Source: Lentzea indica
Lineage (GTDB): Bacteria > Actinomycetota > Actinomycetes > Mycobacteriales > Pseudonocardiaceae
Assembly: GCF_012184385.1 (NCBI RefSeq)
Contig: NZ_VSRL01000067.1
Coordinates: 1 to 38,236 of the forward strand
Direction: 5' to 3'
Length of the DNA stretch: 38,236 nucleotides
Below are positions 1-13,460 of this stretch, in pieces (position 1 is the stretch's first letter; each line of letters opens with the position of its first letter). Below the pieces are notes generated by a model. The model saw only the letters and a list, made by a program, of their open reading frames with translations. It was not told where the DNA came from and did no database searches. The position numbers and the translations under genes were made by a program.

Positions 1-2
1 CG

Positions 3-638
3 AACGTGCAGGACGAGGGCAGCCAGCTCTGCGCTCTCGCCGTGACGCGCGCGCCTCTGGACGGCACTGACGACCGCTGGCTGGACCTCTGCGCGGGCCC
101 CGGCGGCAAGGCCGCCCTGCTGGGCGCACTGGTGGGCCTCGACGGCGGCGAGCTGATCGCCGTCGAGAAGGCACCCCACCGCGCCGAGCTCGTGCGCAAG
201 ATCACCTCAGGCCTGCCGGTGACCGTGCACGTGGCCGACGGCCGCGAGACCGACTTCCTGGAAGGGGCGTTCGACCGCGTGCTGGTCGACGCGCCCTGCA
301 CCGGTCTCGGTGCACTGCGCAGGCGCCCGGAGGCGCGGTGGAGGCGCCAGCCCACCGACGTCGCGACGCTCACGAAGCTGCAGCGCGAGCTGCTCACCGA
401 GGCGTTGCGACTGGTGCGCCCTGGCGGCGTCGTGGGTTATGTCGTGTGCTCACCTCATCTCTCTGAGACCGTCGGGATCGTGACGGACGTCGTCCGGCGA
501 ACCGGAGCCGAGGTGCTGGACACGCGCGAGCTCTTTCCCGGAGTTCCGGACCTCGGGGACGGGCCGCACGTACAGCTCTGGCCGCACCTGCACGGAACCG
601 ATGCGATGTTCTGCGCGATGCTGCGACGCCCTGTTTGA
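3..638 (+). CDS. rsmB: RsmB-type 16S rRNA m5C methyltransferase, 3' part
   Basis: This is the C-terminal catalytic part of an S-adenosylmethionine-dependent rRNA cytosine-C5 methyltransferase. The gene enters from before the window, so the start is missing and the GTG near base 6 is internal. The SAM-binding motif LDLCAGPGGK lies near residues 27-36. The motif IV segment DAPCTGLGALRRRPE and the motif VI segment VVCSPHLSET supply the two conserved cysteines of the RsmB/NOL1/NOP2/Sun family. RsmB modifies C967 of 16S rRNA in E. coli; the same target here is inferred. The N-terminal NusB-like RNA-binding domain would lie upstream. A hairpin at 660-688 follows the stop. Confidence 0.93.
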   Translation, partial: NVQDEGSQLCALAVTRAPLDGTDDRWLDLCAGPGGKAALLGALVGLDGGELIAVEKAPHRAELVRKITSGLPVTVHVADGRETDFLEGAFDRVLVDAPCTGLGALRRRPEARWRRQPTDVATLTKLQRELLTEALRLVRPGGVVGYVVCSPHLSETVGIVTDVVRRTGAEVLDTRELFPGVPDLGDGPHVQLWPHLHGTDAMFCAMLRRPV

Positions 639-659
639 GCGCTCGTGAACGACGGTAGT

Positions 660-688
660 GACGGGGTCCGACAGTTCCGGGCCCCGTC
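660..688 (+). terminator. Hairpin after rsmB
   Basis: A 10-bp stem (gacggggtcc against gggccccgtc, with one G-U pair) encloses a 9-base loop 22 bases after the rsmB stop. There is no clear U-tract, as is common in high-GC actinobacteria. Confidence 0.5.
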
Positions 689-748
689 GGCCGTCCTGGG
701 GTGGAACGGGTTCGGGCTTCACCGGTTCGGGTGACGGCAGGCCCGACC

Positions 749-754
749 TAAGAT
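749..754 (+). promoter_or_regulatory. -10 box of probable leaderless flavoprotein gene
   Basis: TAAGAT lies exactly 7 bases before the ATG at 762, and no Shine-Dalgarno sequence is present. This is the arrangement of actinobacterial leaderless transcripts. No convincing -35 box is visible. Confidence 0.5.
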
Positions 755-761
755 CGTTCAC

Positions 762-1259
762 ATGACACGTGGGCTGCTCGGACTGGTCGCATCAGGCTGC
801 GGCGGCGTCGAAACCTGGTTCCGCACGGACCTCGCCGAGCCGGCAGCACAACGAGGCTGGCGTCTGGCCATCACCCTCACGCCGACGGTCGTCCCGTGGT
901 TCGAGGAAGCGGGTGAGCTCGACAAGCTCCAGGCCCTCACCGACCTGGAAGTCCGGTGGAACCCGCGGCTGCCCAGCCAGCCCAAGCCCTACCCGACGCC
1001 CGATGCGTTCATCTTCGCCCCCGCCAGCGCGAACTCGGTGGCCAAGCTGGCTCTGGGCATCGGCGACAACCAGGCGCTGACCGCGGTGAACGAGGCGATC
1101 GGCGTCGAGAACTGCAAGGTCGTCGTCATGCCCCAGGCGAGCGCGGACAAGCGACGTCACCCCATGTGGGAGACGCACGTCACGACGCTCACCGGGGCGG
1201 GTGTCGTGGTGGTCACCGACGAGGCTCCCGGCAGGCTGCTCGACCTGCTGGACACCTAG
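762..1259 (+). CDS. Flavoprotein of the HFCD family (165 aa)
   Basis: The protein resembles the homo-oligomeric flavin-containing Cys decarboxylase fold (Flavoprotein family, PF02441; relatives EpiD, CoaC and UbiX-like proteins). It has a beta-strand and loop at the N-terminus ([12 protein letters not shown]), the segment [21 protein letters not shown] near residues 83-103, which matches the flavin-binding PATANT-type region, and a late VVVMPQAS strand. It probably binds FMN. Its substrate cannot be read from the sequence. It lies between rsmB and rpe, immediately before the riboflavin operon that supplies its likely cofactor. The ATG is preceded by TAAGAT-N7, which suggests a leaderless mRNA. 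Confidence 0.8.
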   Translation: MTRGLLGLVASGCGGVETWFRTDLAEPAAQRGWRLAITLTPTVVPWFEEAGELDKLQALTDLEVRWNPRLPSQPKPYPTPDAFIFAPASANSVAKLALGIGDNQALTAVNEAIGVENCKVVVMPQASADKRRHPMWETHVTTLTGAGVVVVTDEAPGRLLDLLDT

Positions 1260-1270
1260 ACTTCACCCTT

Positions 1271-1951
1271 GTGGTCCACACGCCGATGATCGCCCCCAGC
1301 ATCCTGTCAGCCGACTTCGCGCGTCTCGCCGACGAGCTCGCCGCGGTGCCGACGTCGGACTGGATCCACGTCGACGTCATGGACAACCACTTCGTGCCGA
1401 ACCTGACCCTCGGCCTGCCGGTGGTGAAGTCGCTGCTCAAGGTGACCGACATCCCGATCGACTGCCACCTGATGATCGACGACCCCGACCGCTGGGCCAT
1501 CGGGTACGCCGAGGCGGGTGCGTACAACGTGACCGTCCACGCCGAGGCGGCGAACGACCCGGTGAAGCTCGCCAAGGACCTGAAAGCGGCGGGGAGCAAG
1601 GCGGGCCTCAGCATCAAGCCCGGCACGCCCCTGGAGCCGTACGTCGAGGTGCTCAAGCACTACGACACGCTGCTGGTCATGTCGGTCGAACCGGGCTTCG
1701 GCGGGCAGAAGTTCATGGTGGACGTGCTGGAGAAGGTCAGGCAGGTCCGCCACCTCGTCGACACCGGGCACCTCAAGCTGCTCGTGGAGATCGACGGCGG
1801 CATCAACGCCGACACGATCGAGCAGGCCGCGCAGGCAGGGGTGGACTGCTTCGTCGCGGGTTCCGCCGTGTACGACGCCGCCGACCCGGGCAAGGCCGTC
1901 GAGGCACTGCGCGCCCAGGCGGCCCGCGCCCAGGCAGCCGGTACCACGTGA
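1271..1951 (+). CDS. rpe: Ribulose-phosphate 3-epimerase
   Basis: The enzyme interconverts D-ribulose 5-phosphate and D-xylulose 5-phosphate in the pentose phosphate pathway. It is a TIM barrel with all the family landmarks: APSILSADF at the N-terminus, the metal-binding [12 protein letters not shown], a CHLMI strand, EPGFGGQKF and the phosphate-binding EIDGGIN. The start is GTG 1271 ([10 protein letters not shown]) or ATG 1286. Neither has a Shine-Dalgarno sequence, and TAGACT at 1257-1262 could be a -10 box for a leaderless mRNA. The stop overlaps the ribD GTG by 4 bases, so rpe heads the riboflavin operon. Ribulose 5-phosphate is also the substrate of the RibB domain encoded downstream. 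Confidence 0.95.
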   Translation: MVHTPMIAPSILSADFARLADELAAVPTSDWIHVDVMDNHFVPNLTLGLPVVKSLLKVTDIPIDCHLMIDDPDRWAIGYAEAGAYNVTVHAEAANDPVKLAKDLKAAGSKAGLSIKPGTPLEPYVEVLKHYDTLLVMSVEPGFGGQKFMVDVLEKVRQVRHLVDTGHLKLLVEIDGGINADTIEQAAQAGVDCFVAGSAVYDAADPGKAVEALRAQAARAQAAGTT

Positions 1952-2949
1952 CGCCGCAGGACGCGATGGTGCTCGCCATCGCGGAGAGCGAGCGGGTGCG
2001 GGGCACCACGAGCCCGAACCCGCCGGTCGGCTGCGTCATCCTCGACAGAAGCGGCAAGGCGGTCGGGTTCGGTGGCACGCAACCGCCTGGCGGTCCGCAC
2101 GCCGAGATCATGGCCCTGAAGGAAGCGGGCACGAAAGCCCAGGGCGGCACCGCTGTGGTCACCCTCGAGCCGTGTTCGCACTACGGCCGTACGCCGCCGT
2201 GCACCGAGGCGCTCATCGAAGCCGGTATCAAGCACGTCATCCACGCCATCAGTGACCCGAACCCCGAGGCGGCGGGCGGCGTGGCAGTCCTCAACGAAGC
2301 AGGCGTCACGGTCGAGAGCGGCCTGATGCGGCACGAAGTCAGCCAAGGTCCCCTCAGGGCGTGGCTGCACTACGCGCGCACGGGACGCCCGCACGTCACG
2401 TGGAAGTACGCGGCCTCGCTCGACGGCCGGATCGCGGCGCGGGACGGCACCAGCCAGTGGATCAGCTCGGAGGCCTCCCGCAAGGAGGTTCACGACATGC
2501 GCGCGAAGCTGGACGCGATCATCGTCGGCACGAACACGGTCAAGAAGGACGACCCGGCGCTGACGGCGAGGGACGCCGACGGAATGCCGCTGCCCCACCA
2601 GCCGTTGCCCGTGGTGGTGGGCATGAGCGACCTGCCGGATGGAGCCAAACTCCAGCACACCGCGCTACACCTGCGCACGCACGATCCGGACGAGGTGCTG
2701 AGCGCGCTCGCCGAGCGGGGGGTGGTCGACGTGGTGCTGGAAGGCGGCCCCACCGTGGCCGGTGCGTTCTGGCGTGCCAGGAGGATCGACCGCGTGCTCG
2801 CTTACATCGCGCCGGCACTTCTCGGGGACGGTCCCGCGGCGGTGCTGGACGTGGGCGTGTCAACCATCACGGACGCTGTTCGGTTGACCGTGGAAGACGT
2901 CACCATGAGCGGACCGGACTTGCGGATCAGCGCGGTTCCGCAAAATTAG
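1948..2949 (+). CDS. ribD: Bifunctional riboflavin deaminase/reductase RibD
   Basis: RibD carries out two consecutive steps of riboflavin synthesis: deamination of the diaminopyrimidine made from GTP, and reduction of the ribosyl side chain. The N-terminal cytidine-deaminase-like domain shows the zinc ligands H51 (PHAE, with catalytic E53), C76 (LEPCSH) and C85 (PPC). The C-terminal RibD_C/DHFR-like domain begins around residue 145 ([16 protein letters not shown]) and contains [13 protein letters not shown]. The length (333 aa) is normal. The GTG start overlaps the rpe stop as GTGA. An AGGAGG formed over its own TAG stop serves the next gene, ribE. Confidence 0.96.
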   Translation: MTPQDAMVLAIAESERVRGTTSPNPPVGCVILDRSGKAVGFGGTQPPGGPHAEIMALKEAGTKAQGGTAVVTLEPCSHYGRTPPCTEALIEAGIKHVIHAISDPNPEAAGGVAVLNEAGVTVESGLMRHEVSQGPLRAWLHYARTGRPHVTWKYAASLDGRIAARDGTSQWISSEASRKEVHDMRAKLDAIIVGTNTVKKDDPALTARDADGMPLPHQPLPVVVGMSDLPDGAKLQHTALHLRTHDPDEVLSALAERGVVDVVLEGGPTVAGAFWRARRIDRVLAYIAPALLGDGPAAVLDVGVSTITDAVRLTVEDVTMSGPDLRISAVPQN

Positions 2950-2957
2950 GAGGAGCG

Positions 2958-3574
2958 GTGTTCACCGGGATCGTCGAGGAACTCGGCCACGTCGTCGCGA
3001 CGGAGGACCTGCCGGACGCGGCACGGATCCGCATCGCCGGGCCGATCGTGACCAGCGACGCGAAGCACGGCGACTCCATCGCGGTGAACGGCGTCTGCCT
3101 CACCGTCGTGGAAGTCGAGAACGACACCTTCACCGCTGACGTGATGCGCGAGACCCTCGTGCGCAGCAGCCTCACGAAGGTCGCCGAGGGCGACCGGGTC
3201 AACCTGGAGCGCGCGGCCGCGGTCGGCCAGCGCCTCGGCGGCCACATCGTGCAGGGTCACGTCGACGGCACGGGCACGATTCTCGCGCGGGAGAAGGCCG
3301 AGCACTGGGAGATGGTCCACATCGGACTGCCCCCGAGCCTGGCCCGCTACGTCGTGGAGAAGGGCTCGATCACGGTCGACGGTGTCTCGCTGACGGTCGT
3401 GACCGTCTCCGAGGACCAGTTCACCGTGAGCCTCATCCCGACCACGCTCGAGCTCACCACGCTCGGGCACCGCCTGCCGGGTGACCTGGTGAATCTGGAG
3501 GTCGACGTGCTGGCGAAGTACGTTGAACGACTGGCCATCCCGCACCTGCGGGCCATTGCGGGCGAGGAGGCCCA

Positions 3575-3578
<4 letters not shown>
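2958..3578 (+). CDS. ribE: Riboflavin synthase alpha chain
   Basis: Riboflavin synthase converts two 6,7-dimethyl-8-ribityllumazine molecules into riboflavin and one aminopyrimidine. The 206-residue protein starts with the hallmark FTGIVEELG and consists of two lumazine-binding repeats. Each has its own NGVCLTV / DGVSLTV strand, near residues 37 and 137. The GTG start is preceded by a perfect AGGAGG at 2948-2953, which overlaps the ribD stop codon. The end overlaps the ribBA GTG by 4 bases. This is the third gene of the coupled rib operon. Confidence 0.96.
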
Positions 3579-5777
<2,199 letters not shown>

Positions 5778-5806
5778 GTTTCGCCGGCTGAGGGAGTCTT
5801 CACCCC

Positions 5807-6454
5807 ATGACCCAACTGCTGCGAGTGCAGAACTTCATGGTCTCGAGTGACGGGATCGCCGCCGGCGAGGACCAGAGCTTCGAGAACCCCTTCGGCCTCG
5901 ACGTCTCGCCCGAGCGGTTGTTCGCCTGGGCTGGCGCCACGGCGAGCTGGCCCAACCGCACCGATCCCGGTGGCAGCCGGGGCCTCGACGACTACTTCAC
6001 GCGGGACTTCGCGCACAACATCGGTGCCGAGATCATGGGGCGCAACAAGTTCGGGCCCCAGCGCGGGCCGTGGACCGACCACGAGTGGCAGGGCTGGTGG
6101 GGTGACGAGCCGCCGTTCCACACCCCGGTGTTCGTCCTGACCCACCACGAACGCCCTTCCATCACGCTCTCCGACACCACGTTCCACTTCGTCGGCGGTG
6201 ACCCGGCCGCGGTGCTCGAACAGGCACGGGAGGCGGCGCAGGGCAAGGACGTGCGACTCGGGGGAGGGGTCACCACCATCCGGCAGTTCCTCGACGCCGA
6301 TCTCGTCGACACCCTCCACGTGGCGGTCTCGCCGCTGGAGCTGGGGTCCGGGCTGCGGCTCTGGGAGTCACCGGACGAGCTGCTCGACCGGTTCCACCTC
6401 GACGTGGTGCCCAGCCCGAGCGGCGTGACGCACCACCTGTTCTGGCGGAAGTAG
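5807..6454 (+). CDS. RibD_C/DHFR-like reductase
   Basis: This 215-residue protein belongs to the dihydrofolate-reductase-like RibD C-terminal domain family. It opens with RVQNFMVSSDGIAAGEDQ, has the central GRNKFGP motif and the NADPH-site segment LGGGVTTIRQFLDADLVD, and ends with a typical HHLFWRK strand. Such stand-alone proteins are NADPH-dependent reductases with mostly unknown substrates. A GGGAG about 10 bases before the ATG is a plausible ribosome site. It lies 29 bases after the rib operon and could be its last gene or a separate unit. It is convergent with the VOC gene. Confidence 0.85.
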   Translation: MTQLLRVQNFMVSSDGIAAGEDQSFENPFGLDVSPERLFAWAGATASWPNRTDPGGSRGLDDYFTRDFAHNIGAEIMGRNKFGPQRGPWTDHEWQGWWGDEPPFHTPVFVLTHHERPSITLSDTTFHFVGGDPAAVLEQAREAAQGKDVRLGGGVTTIRQFLDADLVDTLHVAVSPLELGSGLRLWESPDELLDRFHLDVVPSPSGVTHHLFWRK

Positions 6455-6463
6455 GTCAGCCCG

Positions 6464-6865
6464 TCAGGGGTGGCCGGCCCGGTAGAACATCTCGAACTGG
6501 ATGCCGTCCGGGTCCTTGAACGTCAGCACCGATCCGTAGTCGTGGTGCACCACCGGTGTGAAGGTGACGCCGTGCTCCTCGAAGTGGCGCTGCCAGACGT
6601 CGAGCTCGGCGGGGTCGTCGACCTTGAAGCCCATGTGGTCGAAGCCGGTGCGGGCCGGGTCGAACACCTCGCCCCGGTTCGCGTCGTGCTGCTGGAACTC
6701 GATGATCGTCGCGGTCGCCGGGTGGATGAGCAGGATCGCCCGCCACCCGTCGCCTCGTACCTGGTCGAGGTCCTTCATACCGAAGACCTGGCGCCACCAC
6801 GTGGCGCTGCGTTCCGCGTCGCGGGCGGAGAACGAGATGTGGGAGACCTTCGAGAACGTCGGCAT
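6464..6865 (-). CDS. VOC-family (glyoxalase-like) protein
   Basis: A 133-residue single-domain vicinal oxygen chelate protein made of two beta-alpha-beta-beta-beta modules. Candidate metal ligands are H9 (VSHISF), H77 (GFDHMGF) and E125 (GIQFEMFY), in the usual spacing. The typical FKDPDGIQFEMF motif is present. Family members include glyoxalase I, extradiol dioxygenases and antibiotic-binding resistance proteins; which applies here cannot be decided. GGAG lies a good distance before the ATG. It is 22 bases downstream of a DUF1761 gene on the same strand, so the two are probably cotranscribed. Confidence 0.85.
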   Translation of the reverse strand: MPTFSKVSHISFSARDAERSATWWRQVFGMKDLDQVRGDGWRAILLIHPATATIIEFQQHDANRGEVFDPARTGFDHMGFKVDDPAELDVWQRHFEEHGVTFTPVVHHDYGSVLTFKDPDGIQFEMFYRAGHP

Positions 6866-6887
6866 GCCTGACTCCTTCGCTCGCGGT

Positions 6888-7313
6888 TCAGCGCCAGAGA
6901 CCCAGGATCGCGCCCGCGAGCGCGAGACCGACGATGTGATAGCCGGCCCCGATGGCCGCGAACGCCGTCGGCGCGGGCTTCGTCATGTCGAACATGCCGG
7001 TCACGAACATCACCGGGAGCGCGACGCCGACACCGACGATGATGCCGAGCAGGATTCCTTCCATGATGTTGTCGGTGTTCGAGGCCGCGGCGATCATCGC
7101 GGTGGCGAGCGTGGCGATGAAACAGGTGACGAGCGGGACGGCGTAAATGCCCACACCCGCGTTCTCCGGCGGGTTGAGGTCCCAGCCCGCGGCCCGCTGC
7201 CAGGCCTTGCCGAACGCGAACTCCGCGTACCACAACGCACCCAACGCGAAGTAGGCGATCGTGGCCACGATGACGGCCAACCAGTTGAGGTCGCCGAGCA
7301 CGCTCAAGCTCAT
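6888..7313 (-). CDS. DUF1761 membrane protein, copy A
   Basis: A 141-residue integral membrane protein with four predicted helices (about 8-28, 55-78, 84-106, 117-139). The N-terminal LNWLAVIVATIAYFALGALWYAEFAFGKAW is the DUF1761 signature region. The function of the family is unknown. It has a GGAGA ribosome site before the ATG. It is a close paralogue of the gene at 7412-7837 with the same length and topology, separated by 98 bases. It precedes the VOC gene and is probably cotranscribed with it. Confidence 0.82.
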   Translation of the reverse strand: MSLSVLGDLNWLAVIVATIAYFALGALWYAEFAFGKAWQRAAGWDLNPPENAGVGIYAVPLVTCFIATLATAMIAAASNTDNIMEGILLGIIVGVGVALPVMFVTGMFDMTKPAPTAFAAIGAGYHIVGLALAGAILGLWR

Positions 7314-7362
7314 GTCGTCTCCCGCGGTGATCAGGGTGACTTGGCATCGCGAGCTGAACGTT

Positions 7363-7399
7363 CACCGTTACCGGTGGTTCGGGTCCGGACATAACGGTG
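7363..7399 (-). terminator. Inverted repeat between the two DUF1761 genes
   Basis: caccgtta and taacggtg form a perfect 8-bp inverted repeat with a 21-base loop. It lies 13 bases after the stop of copy B and 50 bases before the start of copy A. It could be a weak terminator or a processing hairpin. Confidence 0.35.
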
Positions 7400-7411
7400 A
7401 CGGATGGATCG

Positions 7412-7837
7412 CTATTGCCAGAGCGCGAGAATGATGCTCGCCAGGAGCAGACCGACGAAGTGGTACCCGGCGCTGATCGCGACTGTGGTCATCGCCGCGG
7501 GTTTGGTCGAGTCGAACATGCCGGTGACCGCCAGGACGGAAGCGGACAGTCCGATGCCGACGACGATCGCGAGCACGATGCCCTCGCCGATGGTGTCGGT
7601 GCCGGTGGCCGCGGCGATCATCGCGGTGGCGAGCGTGGCGACGAAGCACGTGGCGAGCGGGACGACGTAGATGCCCACGCCCGCGCCTTCCGGTGCGTTG
7701 CCGTCCCAGCCCATGGCCTTCTGCCACGCCTTGCCGAAGAGGAACTCGGCGTACCAGAGCGCGCCGAGTCCGAAGTAGACGATGGTGGCGACGATGACGG
7801 CGAGCCAGTTCAGGTCGCCGAGGACGCTGAAGCTCAT
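7412..7837 (-). CDS. DUF1761 membrane protein, copy B
   Basis: Tandem paralogue of the preceding entry: 141 residues, four membrane helices, and an N-terminus that is almost identical (MSFSVLGDLNWLAVIVATIV against MSLSVLGDLNWLAVIVATIA). The WYAEF.FGKAWQ segment and AGVGIY.VPL loop are also shared. The two differ most around residues 45-50 and 78-105. GGAGGA precedes the ATG. The function is unknown. The S8 peptidase gene upstream on the same strand is insulated by a strong hairpin at 7889-7918. Confidence 0.82.
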   Translation of the reverse strand: MSFSVLGDLNWLAVIVATIVYFGLGALWYAEFLFGKAWQKAMGWDGNAPEGAGVGIYVVPLATCFVATLATAMIAAATGTDTIGEGIVLAIVVGIGLSASVLAVTGMFDSTKPAAMTTVAISAGYHFVGLLLASIILALWQ

Positions 7838-7888
7838 GATTCCTCCAGCTTGATCGCAGGTGCCGGGAATCGTAGATCCAACGAGGAA

Positions 7889-7918
7889 GGGCCGCTCACC
7901 GAAACCGATGAGCGGCCC
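7889..7918 (-). terminator. Terminator of the S8 peptidase gene
   Basis: A perfect 10-bp stem (gggccgctca / tgagcggccc) with a 10-base loop sits 7 bases after the peptidase stop at 7925. It resembles the aconitase terminator at 9504-9539 (shared aagggccgcYcaccga). Confidence 0.75.
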
Positions 7919-7924
7919 CTAGAA

Positions 7925-9391
7925 CTAGCTCACGGCCTTGAGGGCGTCGATCTCACCCGAGCCGTAGAAGCTGTTGTGCGCCGTTCCGCCCTGGCACGTC
8001 TGCGGTTCGCCGCTGTTCTGCGGGAAGGGCGCGTAGATCGACGTGTCCGGGCACGGGAGCGGGTTGGTCGCCTGCTGGAGCTTGGCGGCCGTACCCGCGC
8101 TGCCCTGCTTGCTCAGCAGCAGTGCGGCGACACCGGCCACGTGCGGCCCGGCCATCGAGGTGCCCTGCAGGTAGCAGTACGTCGCACCGGCGTCGACCAC
8201 CTTGCGCGTGCACGGCCGGTAGCTCGGGTAGGTCGACAGCACGCGGCCGTTCGGCGCGGCCGGCGTGAGCTGCAGGATCGAGTCGCCGCCCGGCGCGGCC
8301 ACGTCGGCGGTGGAGATGCCGTAGCTCGAGTAGAACGACTTGAGCCGCTTGTTGCCCGTCGCCGTCACGCCGACGACACCGGGGATCTCGACCGGGACGA
8401 CCGCACAGGCGTTGGTGATCTCCCGTTCCTGCTCGTTGCCGGGCGGGTAGTCGGGGCTGATCACGTCGACGCGCGGGTGCGACAGGTCGGTGCTGTCGTT
8501 GCCCTGGGAAGCGACGACGACCACGCCCTTGGACTGCGCGTACCGGATCGCCCTGCGCTCGGCCTTCCAGATCGCGCGCTGTTCGGCGTCGTTGCGGCAG
8601 TTGAAGAGCCACGGGTCGGCGAAGTAGCTGTTGTTGGTGACGTTGATGCCGCGCGTGGCGGACCACATGTACGAGCAGATGACCATCTCCGGGAAGAAGA
8701 AGCCGTCGTCGTTGCTCGTCTTCACACCGGCGAGACGGACGTTCGGCGCCACGCCGACGATGCCGATGCCGTTCGCGGCCGCGGCGATGGTGCCGGCCGT
8801 GTGGGTGCCGTGACCGTTCTGGTCGTTGCCGGGCAGCAGCGGCGTCGGCGTCCCGCTCGAACAGTCCGCGCTGCGCGACGCGTCGTAGTTCGCCGCGAGG
8901 TCCGGGTGGGTGAAGTCGAGGCCGGTGTCGAGCGTGGCGACGACGATCTCCTTGCTGCCGGGCGTGACCTGGTGGGCCTGCGGCACGTTGATCTGCTGCA
9001 TGTCCCACTGCAGGCCGGACAGCGAGTCGCCCCACGTGGCGGCGGCCGCGACGTCCTCGGCGCCACCGGACTGGTCGGGCGCGACCTGGACACCGAGCCC
9101 GGTCGTCGCGGCGACGCCCTCGACGTTGCCGTTCTGCTTCAGCGCGGAGGCGAAACCAGTGCTCGACGATCGGGCGATCACGACGCCGATCTGGCTGTGG
9201 TTCGCGACCACGGTGCCGCCGGCGCTCGCGATGGTGTTCGCTGCGTTCGACGACGAGGCGCCCTCGTGGTAGAGGACGACGTAGGTGGACTCCGTCGCGG
9301 CACCGGCCTGGATCACCGGGGCGACGCACAGAGCCGCCCCGAGACCGGCGGCGGCCAGCAGTGCTCGTGGACGATTCAACAAATGTCTCAC
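7925..9391 (-). CDS. Secreted subtilisin-like serine protease (S8)
   Basis: A 488-residue exported subtilase. The signal peptide runs from residue 1 to about 31 (MRHLLNRPR, a hydrophobic stretch, then QAGAA). A short inhibitor-I9-like propeptide follows to about residue 105. The catalytic triad is D155 (ATLDTGLD), H194 (NGHGTHTAG) and S412 (GTSMAGPHVAG). N254 is the oxyanion-hole asparagine (VTNNSYF). Several cysteines (177, 239, 265, 329, 394, 406, 447, 466) suggest disulfides, as expected for an extracellular enzyme. The GTG start gives the signal peptide directly. The gene has its own terminator and appears monocistronic. Confidence 0.93.
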   Translation of the reverse strand: MRHLLNRPRALLAAAGLGAALCVAPVIQAGAATESTYVVLYHEGASSSNAANTIASAGGTVVANHSQIGVVIARSSSTGFASALKQNGNVEGVAATTGLGVQVAPDQSGGAEDVAAAATWGDSLSGLQWDMQQINVPQAHQVTPGSKEIVVATLDTGLDFTHPDLAANYDASRSADCSSGTPTPLLPGNDQNGHGTHTAGTIAAAANGIGIVGVAPNVRLAGVKTSNDDGFFFPEMVICSYMWSATRGINVTNNSYFADPWLFNCRNDAEQRAIWKAERRAIRYAQSKGVVVVASQGNDSTDLSHPRVDVISPDYPPGNEQEREITNACAVVPVEIPGVVGVTATGNKRLKSFYSSYGISTADVAAPGGDSILQLTPAAPNGRVLSTYPSYRPCTRKVVDAGATYCYLQGTSMAGPHVAGVAALLLSKQGSAGTAAKLQQATNPLPCPDTSIYAPFPQNSGEPQTCQGGTAHNSFYGSGEIDALKAVS

Positions 9392-9503
9392 CGCTTCCCG
9401 TAGTAAGGGTGTTCACGGAGACATCTGTGCAGGTCAGAAATTTGTTACAACACATGCACCGCGCATTCGTGCGATTACCGCAAGCGCAATTCTGTGAATG
9501 TGA

Positions 9504-9539
9504 AAGAAGGGCCGCCCACCGAGATGGACGGCCCTTCTT
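9504..9539 (-). terminator. Aconitase terminator
   Basis: An 11-bp stem (aagaagggccg / cggcccttctt) lies 12 bases after the acnA stop. On the minus-strand transcript the 3' arm is followed by uuc-type bases. It insulates acnA from the peptidase gene. Confidence 0.75.
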
Positions 9540-9550
9540 GATCGAAACTA

Positions 9551-12367
<2,817 letters not shown>

Positions 12368-12457
12368 GTGCAACTCCATCTGGTGACAGCGCAATGGTCA
12401 GTTCGGGGTACGGGGAGAGTCTTCCTCACCGGGTCGACCACTGCCCCTCGACCCCAA

Positions 12458-12487
12458 ACAGTACGCTTGTCCTGTAAGCCGGTTCAA
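12458..12487 (-). promoter_or_regulatory. acnA promoter
   Basis: On the minus strand TTGAAC (12487-12482) and TACTGT (12463-12458) are separated by 18 bases, a good match to a SigA-type promoter. Transcription would begin near 12451, leaving a leader of about 84 bases before the GTG. Confidence 0.55.
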
Positions 12488-12498
12488 CCAAGGTTGCC

Positions 12499-13365
12499 CT
12501 AAGTCACCTGACGCCGGTATTCACCGGGCGCCTGTCCGGAGAACCTCTTGAACGCGGCGCTGAACGCGCTCTCGGTGCTGTACCCGGCGTTCGACGCGAT
12601 GGTGGCGACCGTGTCGGTGGTGTCCCTGAGCCTGCGCGCGGCCGTCTGCATGCGCAGGCGGAGCAGGTAGTCGAGCGGTGTCATGCCCACGGTTTCCTTG
12701 AACCGCAAGAAGAACGTGGACCGCGACATCGCAGCGACGCCCGCCAGCTCGCTCACCGTCCATGGATGCTTCAGGTTGTCGTGCAACGCCTTGAGCGCTG
12801 GCCCGAGCTGGGGGTGCAGCGACGGGCTCAGCGCGTGGTCGCGCAGGACCTGGAGCAGCAGCACCTGGCTCAGCCGGTCGAGGATCATCCTGCTGCCACC
12901 GTCGATCTCGCTGGAGATCAGCTCGATGGTGGTCTGGGCCGTGCCGCTCCCGGTGCCGCGCACGTGGACGACGGGCGGCAGGACGCCGAGGAGCCGTGCG
13001 GCTTCGGGGTCGCAGGTGAAGCCCGCGCCGATCAAGGTCGTGTCGTGGCCCTCGCCGATCGTCCCGGTGTCGCGGGGTGTGCCGTTCTCGTCCTCGTAGA
13101 TCGGGCCCGCGGGCACCGACGGCGTGTCCGGATCTCCGGCGATGCGGTACGGCCGCCGTCCCGCGATGACGTAGCAGTCGCCGTGCTCCGCCCAGAAACC
13201 CTCCTCGCCCACGACCACGTGCGCGCGGCCCTGGACGACCACTTCCACCCGCAGGTCCAGCCGCCCGGCGAAGTGCATCGCCCACCGTCCGCCCGCGTGC
13301 AGCGGCGTCGTCACCGCCCAGTTCACGCTCAGCGCCGACAGGACGTGCTCCAGCGGGTTCACCAC
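12499..13365 (-). CDS. AraC-family transcriptional regulator (cupin + HTH)
   Basis: A 288-residue regulator. Residues 1 to about 180 form an AraC-type cupin (Cupin_6-like) ligand domain. The C-terminal 100 residues hold the two AraC helix-turn-helix motifs (VSELAGVAAMSRSTFFLRFK and VATIASNAGYSTESAFSAAFKR). It starts with tandem GTG codons behind GGAGAG. It diverges from the alpha/beta hydrolase gene across 95 bases, a typical arrangement of an AraC activator and its target. The inducer is unknown. Members of this subfamily often pair with small oxidoreductases or hydrolases, so regulation of the neighbour is a reasonable inference. Confidence 0.92.
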   Translation of the reverse strand: MVNPLEHVLSALSVNWAVTTPLHAGGRWAMHFAGRLDLRVEVVVQGRAHVVVGEEGFWAEHGDCYVIAGRRPYRIAGDPDTPSVPAGPIYEDENGTPRDTGTIGEGHDTTLIGAGFTCDPEAARLLGVLPPVVHVRGTGSGTAQTTIELISSEIDGGSRMILDRLSQVLLLQVLRDHALSPSLHPQLGPALKALHDNLKHPWTVSELAGVAAMSRSTFFLRFKETVGMTPLDYLLRLRMQTAARRLRDTTDTVATIASNAGYSTESAFSAAFKRFSGQAPGEYRRQVT

Positions 13366-13460
13366 TCGGACTCTCCCGACAGGACGGCGGACTCTCGACG
13401 ATGGTCCCTGCTGATCTTGCCTGGTTAGCGTACGACCACACCGCTGAAGAGGAGATCTTG

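Noticed and set aside
1260-1290. Possible FMN riboswitch before the riboflavin operon
   Set aside because: The rpe gene begins within about 12 bases of the preceding stop and ribD overlaps rpe, so there is no room for an RFN element. None of its conserved boxes is visible.
5807-6454. Second copy of RibD
   Set aside because: It has only the RibD_C/DHFR-like domain, with no deaminase motif (HAE...PCxxxxxxPPC). It is a stand-alone reductase.
7397-9403. 668-aa plus-strand ORF opposite the subtilisin gene
   Set aside because: It is an antisense shadow of a GC-rich gene: Arg/Gly/Asp/Val-rich with no domain, whereas the minus strand has a signal peptide and complete catalytic triad.
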